A DNA stretch of 64,000 bases from Neofusicoccum parvum (lineage: Eukaryota > Ascomycota > Dothideomycetes > Botryosphaeriales > Botryosphaeriaceae). The stretch spans positions 1,922,001-1,986,000 of the forward strand of contig CP087216.1 of the NCBI GenBank assembly GCA_020912385.1. Direction: 5' to 3'. Positions 58,596-64,000 of the stretch are shown here, piece after piece. A program made the position numbers and the translations under genes. The stretch's first letter is position 1; every line of letters begins with the position of its first letter. The notes beneath the pieces were generated by a model. It was not told the DNA's origin, did no database searches, and saw only the letters and a program-made list of their open reading frames with translations.

Positions 58596-58906
58596 ACGGC
58601 GCTGCTACATCTGTATAGAGAGAATTGATGGAGGTCAGCATGTCGACTGCGTGGATGCTTCGGCTTCAAGAGTGGTTGGAAGTGAGCACCTTGTAGTCTC
58701 CACCCTCCACCCTCCACTTCGAGGCGTGCGGGGTAACGCGTCCGCCACATGCGGTAGAAACGCACTCCCGGTAGGGCGCAAATAAAAAGTCTACGTGAGA
58801 ACTTCTGCACCTGGCTGCATATTCCTGTGTCCTGCGTAGTCTCTCTCATTGCCACTCCCACACCTCGCCTCTCCACCTGACCAAAGACTTCGAAATCTCA
58901 GCAAAC
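58596..58906. other. Intergenic MBL-fold/dehydrogenase
   Basis: 311 bp. It contains GCGGGG at 58728-58733 and CCGC-N5-GCGG at 58742-58754, partial relatives of the palindrome at 57565. No gene is seen. Confidence 0.4.
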
Positions 58907-59409
58907 ATGGCTTCGCCTGAAAACACAGTAGCCTTCATAGGTGACCAGAATCCACGAAAGCCGCAGAACCCGCTCCATTTACTGACCTCACCGCCCAGGC
59001 CTCGGAGTGATGGGCTACCCAATGGCCAAAAACCTGCGCGCGGGGCTCAGCCGCGACCAAACGCTCCTCATCTGCGACGTCAACGCCTCCGCCATCACGC
59101 GCTTCCAGGCCGAAACCGCCGGCCAGGGCCCCGTCGCAGTCACCAGCAACGGCTTCGAAGCCGCCAAAGCCGCCGTGAGGCCTCCCGCCCGCCCGCCGCA
59201 CCGCACGCAGCTGACACCCCCAGGACGTCGTCATAACCATGCTCCCCGACTCCGCCGCCGTCAAAGCCGTCTACCTCGCGCCCGCCACCGGCGTCCTCGC
59301 CGGCGCCGCCGCCTCCCCCCACTCCGCCAAGCTCCTCCTCGAGTGCGGCACCATCGAGACCGCCACCATCCTCGCCGTCGCGGCCGCCGCCACGCACACC
59401 ACCTTCCTC

Positions 59410-59441
<32 letters not shown>

Positions 59442-59973
59442 CGCCGCCGGCACGCTGACCTTCATGGTCGGGGCGCCAGCCTCGCCCTCGCCCGCCTTCG
59501 CGCGCGCCCGCGCGCTGCTCGCGCACATGGCGGCGGCGGACGCGGTGTTCCACTGCGGGGGCGTGGGCGCGGGGACCGCGTTCAAGGTCATCAACAACTA
59601 CCTGTCGGCCATCACGTCGCTGGCGGCGGCCGAGGCGCTCAACATCGGCGTCAAGATGGGGCTGGACCCGAAGCTGCTGACCGACGTGATTAATGTGAGT
59701 GGCGGCCAGTGCTGGGTCACCAGCAAGAGCAACCCGGTGCCGGGCGTGCAGGAGGGCGTGCCCAGCTCGCGCGGGTACGAGGGCGGGTTTAGGCTGGAGC
59801 TGTGCGCGAAGGTGTTGGGGATGGGGAGGGAGCTGGCGGCGATGGTGGGGGCGCGGACGGTGCTGGATGGGCCGACGGCGGAGGCGTTTGCGGAGGCGAG
59901 TGCGGATGAGCGGTATAGGGGGAAGGATGCGAGGGTGGTGTATAAGTGGCTGAGCGAGAGCGAGAGGAAGTGA
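58907..59973 (+). CDS. Beta-hydroxyacid dehydrogenase (HIBADH-like)
   Basis: Exons 58907-58940, 58999-59174 and 59224-59973; 319 aa. The first intron splits the Rossmann glycine loop (AFIG to LGVMGYPMAKNL). DAPVSGGPMGAAAGTLTFMVG is the substrate-binding signature, and GAGTAFKVINNYL carries the catalytic Lys. This is the 3-hydroxyisobutyrate/6-phosphogluconate-type family, oxidising a beta-hydroxyacid with NAD(P). The short intron of 49 bp at 59175-59223 is GTGAGG/CAG. The gene converges with the C2H2 regulator, whose duplicated 3' end lies between them. Confidence 0.92.
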
Positions 59974-60060
59974 GGGGGGTGGGGTTTATGTGTAGACTTT
60001 GGCAATGGAGAGCGACGCTTCGAGTGGTTTGTCCTGCAGCTCCGCGGTGAGGGTGTGCAG

Positions 60061-60243
60061 AGCTCAGCCCGGCTCGAGCATGTCGGCGTAGATGTCCAGC
60101 AAGCTGCCTATTACGTCGACCAGCGCCCAGGTCTACGCTCCGCAGTGAGCTTATATCAAGCTCAGCCCGGCTCGAGCATATCAGCGTAGATGTTCAGCGA
60201 GCTGCCTATTACATCGACCAGCGCCCAGGTCTGCGCGCCGCGG
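60061..60243 (+). repeat. Tandem duplication of the regulator's 3' end
   Basis: About 84 bp at 60061-60144 recurs at 60159-60242 (period 98 bp) with about eight differences by eye, mostly transitions. The right copy is the true 3' end of the C2H2 regulator. The left copy still reads TWALVDVIG and IYADMLEPG plus stop on the minus strand but has TAG just before TWAL. Confidence 0.85.
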
Positions 60244-62883
60244 AAGATGGTGGCCCACACGCGCAGCACGCCCGCGTTCAGCCGCCTCGTCAGCGCCGGG
60301 CCCTCCAGCGGCGCGCCGGGCCCGTCCGGCACCGCGAACTCGGTCTCGTCCAGCATCGTCTTGACCAGGCCGATGATGCGGCGCTCGTCATCGCTCACAG
60401 GCGGGTCAGGGGCAGCCACGCCAACGGCCTCCAGCCACTTGCTCAGCAGGAAGGCGCACTCCAGGCTGCACAGGCTGTGCTGGATGCTCCAGATGAAGGT
60501 CTGGGTCTTGGCGACCAGGCGGATGCCGATCTTGACGGGGATGCTGAGGGCGTGGGCGCTGTGCAGGACCGCGCGCACCAGCTTGGGGGTGCGGCGCACG
60601 GCGGGCGAGTCCCTCAGCGCGGCCGCCACCCGCGCCGGGTCGCGAGTGTCCAGGGCGCGCCCCGGCCCCGTGTCCATGGTCAGCCGGATGTAGGCCAGCC
60701 GCAGCAGCGCGGTGCTGTTGAACGCCACCGGCCCGTTCGGGTCCATCGGGTCCAACGACGACTCCGGGTTGCGCTTCCACCCCAGCTGCCAGTTGCGCAG
60801 CGCGTGCTCCAGCGACGCCACGTCGTCCGCCGTCAGCTCGCCCGTGCCGTCGAACCCGCACCGCGCCGTCTGCCGCACGAGGAAGATGTGCTGGATCAGC
60901 GCGTGGATGAGGATGTAGTTGCCCAGCGACGAATTCCACTCCGTGATGTCGCGCCCGCCGCGCGAGAACAGCCGCCGCAGCGCCGACTGGAAGTCCGTGG
61001 GCGCGGAGCCCGGCGTGGGGGCGCGTTTGCGGGCCTCGTGCCATTTGGTCGCCGAGCCGGCTTTGAACTCGGCCGCGCTGGAGGGGAGCCGCATCTTGAG
61101 CTCGGAGTTGAGGATCAGGGGTGGGATGTTGTAGACGATGCAGTGCAGGTTGAAGAAGCAGAAGACAATGAACTTGGTGCGCGTGACGGACTCGAGCTGC
61201 GTCCATTCTTCCCAGCTGATGTCGTCGGAGGTGGGGGCGCTGCGGAGCCCGTCGTCCCGCACGAGCGTTGCGAGGATGCTTTGGATGGCGAGCGCTTCGC
61301 GGAGGATCTCTTTGTGCTTTGCCCACGTCGCCATGGCCATGAGGATAAGCAGAGCCTGCGCCGTCTGGATGAGGTTTTCCTTGGCAACAGGCCGTTCAGC
61401 ATCAGATGGCAGGCCGAGGGGCCCGTTGATCGAACTGCTCCGGCTTGAGTGCTGACGAGTGTTGGCTGGGCTTTGGGTGGTTGGATAGCTTGCCTCGGGA
61501 GGTGCACTATCAGAATTCGAGTATCTGTTGGGGCAGGCAAGGCTGGCGTCTCTTCTTCTGATCCGCTGCGCTGCAATCGCCCGAGCGGTGTGGAATAGCT
61601 CGACCCCTTTCTCGGCCTCAAAGCAATACTGGGCACCAACAGCTGCCAAGGCAAGCAGAAGCTCCACTGAGCAGTTCTCCACAGTCATGGTAGGGATGTG
61701 CAGGAAAGGCAGATGCTCATGGAAACCGTTGATGTATGCTCCAATGAACCGGGACAGCGCCAAGCGGGAGGGCAGTCGAAAGTCAGGCGGTATCACGGAA
61801 GAGAACTCGTCCATCCTGTCGAGGATACTCTGCCTATCCTCATACGATATATCAGAGACCGGTCTGGATGTGGTGGGCCGATTGTGCGCTTCAGCGGGCT
61901 GCTCCTCTGGCTGAAGCGACGGCAGCCGTGAGCCAAATCGGGAGAAGGAATTCGGCTCTTCCAGGTTGGCATGACTCTGGCTAAACGCCGGATGGGCGTG
62001 TGTTCCATTGTGCGAGTCGAATTCTGTCGAGTTGAGGATCGACTCTGGAGAGAAGAAGGGAACTGGTTGTTCCGCAGTGATGGTGGATGAGAAATGGTAG
62101 GATGACAGCGGCTCATTTTCCAGAAAAGCTGCCAGGCTATCGAGCGTCTCGGAGAAATCAGGGTCTGCAGAAGGCGCTGGGTTCTCCACGGCTGCTGACT
62201 GAGGCAACGCATCCACTGGCGCCATCTGATGGAAGTGCTCTGCAGACAGGCCGGGAGCAACTCCGAAGGCGTGGGGAGACGATGCAGCCAGGGCATCCTG
62301 GAAGGCGGTCTGCTCTGCGGCAAACGACAGGGCGGCCAGCGGGGAATGGAAGCTTGTGTCCATCGACATTGATGCCATGGCAGACATGCTCGCCGGGAAG
62401 GGCGAGTTCCGCAGGTTCACGTGGGGCGAATCAGAGCGGTCGCCACTTGTTCCCTGGCTGTCGCCATCGCCAGTCGAGGCAATCCTCACCCGCTTGTCAT
62501 TCTTCTGCGGGTGGGAGACCTTCCGTTTGGAGGCATCTTTGTTGTGCGACAGCCGCTCGTGGCGGATCAGAAGATCGCTGGGGGCGCCAGTCAGCAAGGC
62601 CGCAGCGTGGCAGGCGGCCGGGGTCTTGTCTACCTTCTCGTGAAGCGGGAGTCACACTTGTCGCATAGGAACGGCTTCTCCTGGGTGTCTGGCGGACGGT
62701 AAGAAGCAGCCCGCTCTGTGCAGCATCGCGCCAGGGCTTACGGGTCCGTTCGTGGCGCTGCAGGTGCTCCAGCCGCGCGAAGAGCCTCTGGCACCGGCGG
62801 CACTGGAACCGCTTCGGCTTCTTGGGAGCCGGCCGCGCGTCGTCATGCTCGATTGGCCCCTCCAGCAAGGGCGAGGGGGGCAT
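60162..62883 (-). CDS. C2H2 zinc-finger/fungal_trans transcription factor
   Basis: Exons 62883-62742, 62688-62634 and 62577-60162; 870 aa. Two adjacent C2H2 fingers span the first introns: FQCRRCQRLFARLEHLQRH then ERTH, and FLCDKCDSRFTRSDLLIRH. A basic patch (KRKVSHPQKNDKRVRIAS) may be a nuclear signal. A Ser/Pro-rich linker leads to a fungal-specific transcription factor domain (FIGAYINGFHEHLPFLHIP, LLLALAAVGAQYCFEAEKG, LLILMAMATWAKHKEI). It belongs to the AmdX/Klf1-like C2H2 plus fungal_trans class. Lying between the dehydrogenase and CMD genes, it is the likely cluster regulator, by position. The second intron is 56 bp. Confidence 0.92.
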
Positions 62884-63123
62884 CTCGAGGCTGCCGGCGA
62901 GTCGGGTAGGTTGGGGCGAGGAAAGGGAGAGGGAGTTGGAGGGGAATGCGGAGATGCGGGGAAGCAGAAGTAAAAGTAAACACGTCCGGCGAGGAGCGCA
63001 GCGCCCCGCCCGCCTCGGCAACTGCCAGCTGCCGCATCGTGGACTGCTCAAATTGACGGTTCTAGCATGTGCTGTTGATCATGTGTGCTACGCTGCATTG
63101 CTCATCCAGCCCGGTCTCCGACC

Positions 63124-63570
63124 TCACGCAACCTTCCCCCCCAGCTCCCTCGCCATCTCGCCCTTCTCGGCCATCTCGTCCAGCACCTTCTCGGCCGTCT
63201 TCATCGCGTCCACGCCGGCCGGCACGCCGCAGTAGGTGGTGCAGTGCAGGATGGCCTCGCGGATCTCCAGCTCGGTCAGGCCGTTGTTGCGGGCGCCGCG
63301 GATGTGCACCGCCAGCTCGGGCGCGCGGTTGAGCGCCATCAGCATGCCGATGTTGAGCAGGCTGCGCTGCTTCTTCTCCAGCCCCGGCCGCGTCCACGCG
63401 TAGCCCCAGCACCACTCCGTCGTCAGCTCCTGCCCGGCCTTGGAGAACTCCGTCGCCCCGTTCGCCAGCGCCCGGTCGACGTAGCTGTCGCCGACTACGC
63501 TGCGCCGCATCTTCAGGCCCTCGTCGAAGAGCTGCTTGTGCAGCGCGTCGAATTTCGGATCGGTGCTCAT
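63124..63570 (-). CDS. Carboxymuconolactone decarboxylase family protein
   Basis: 148 aa, single exon, starting [56 protein letters not shown] and [13 protein letters not shown] are hallmarks of the PcaC-type branch: HxRGAxNNG with a downstream Cys, lacking the CxxC of AhpD peroxidases. Bacterial PcaC decarboxylates 4-carboxymuconolactone in protocatechuate breakdown; fungal members are often found in clusters acting on aromatic or polyketide substrates. An in-frame ATG 23 codons upstream ([13 protein letters not shown]) could add a short extension, but family alignment favours this start. Right end of the cluster. Confidence 0.9.
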   Translation of the reverse strand: MSTDPKFDALHKQLFDEGLKMRRSVVGDSYVDRALANGATEFSKAGQELTTEWCWGYAWTRPGLEKKQRSLLNIGMLMALNRAPELAVHIRGARNNGLTELEIREAILHCTTYCGVPAGVDAMKTAEKVLDEMAEKGEMARELGGKVA

Positions 63571-64000
63571 GATGGCGTTTGTGCGATTGGTGAAGGACGC
63601 GGGGTGTGATCGATCGTGATTGAGGTTTGAGAGAGGCAAGTGACCACGGCGGAAGATTTGGTGGAGGTCGAATGGCTGCTCTAATACAATTGAGGAAATC
63701 TTGAATTAAAGAGGCCAAAAGCAAGTCCGAAGTCGGCAGCAATGATATTGGGAATTGAGAGCTCGGAGAGGGATGGATTTGGCAGGCCGAGGGGTCATTG
63801 AGGCCTGCGGGGTTACCCCGAACCCCACCTTGATGCATGACGACAGCCATTCCACACGCCGTGCCCCACGAGCGAGAAGCAGGCGCACATGTTGTAGACA
63901 GATGAGGCATGCAGTCTCCATTGTCTAATAAACAGGCCGAGAGCGGTGCAAGGAAACAGCTGGCTCTTCACGCAGCCTTTCTCTTTTGCCAGTTTTCCTC
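63571..64000. other. Right flank, promoter of CMD-family gene
   Basis: No gene seen before the window ends. GCGGGG at 63807-63812 lies within a GGGGTTACCCC palindrome. Confidence 0.4.

Noticed and set aside
60477..61448. 323-codon plus-strand frame opposite the C2H2 regulator
   Set aside because: Antisense to a conserved fungal_trans domain; His/Arg/Gly-rich and without any recognisable motif.

Overview
The window looks like a GC-rich nuclear genome segment of a filamentous ascomycete (Pezizomycotina, plausibly Dothideomycetes; the class is inference). Support comes from mostly 50-100 bp GT-AG introns, fungal-only families (CreC, Slm1, TCO89, HET, XanA, fungal transcription factors) and pyrimidine-rich leaders. 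I reconstructed 22 likely intact protein genes, one interrupted HET gene and one orphan frame, with exon joins worked out by hand. I found no tRNA, rRNA, CRISPR array or intact transposon.

Region 1 (about 1-19.4 kb) is a dense housekeeping block: the mitochondrial Rho GTPase GEM1/Miro, the carbon catabolite repression genes creC and creD-like side by side, an Slm1-type F-BAR/PH protein, a cytosolic-looking GH18 protein with a C-terminal UBA domain, a Saf4/CWC16 splicing factor, the ribosome biogenesis factor BFR2, and head-to-head with it the complex I Fe-S assembly factor IND1.

Region 2 (about 19.4-36 kb) is sparse. It holds a RING protein, an orphan frame, a low-complexity phosphoprotein-like protein, a TCO89-domain TORC1 subunit, a small GPI-anchored wall protein and a 94-residue DUF3602/Par32-like protein. 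These are separated by 4.8 kb and 3.8 kb gene-poor stretches with microsatellites.

Region 3 (36-44 kb) has a HET-domain gene broken by one in-frame TAA and the sulfite reductase flavoprotein subunit MET10.

Region 4 (44-54 kb) looks like a nitrogen-scavenging neighbourhood: an amidase, a short-chain dehydrogenase, a Zn2Cys6 regulator, and a divergent pair made of a secreted cytidine/guanine-deaminase-like enzyme and the Fe(II)/2-oxoglutarate xanthine dioxygenase XanA. The shared promoter of the pair carries facing GATA sites and a CGG palindrome.

Region 5 (54-64 kb) begins with an AT-rich spacer that hides a spliced 21-codon cysteine-rich micropeptide gene with a TATA box. A compact cluster follows: zinc alcohol dehydrogenase, metallo-beta-lactamase-fold hydrolase, beta-hydroxyacid dehydrogenase, C2H2/Fungal_trans regulator and a carboxymuconolactone-decarboxylase-family protein. 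This is a candidate undescribed catabolic cluster. The 3' end of its regulator gene is tandemly duplicated.
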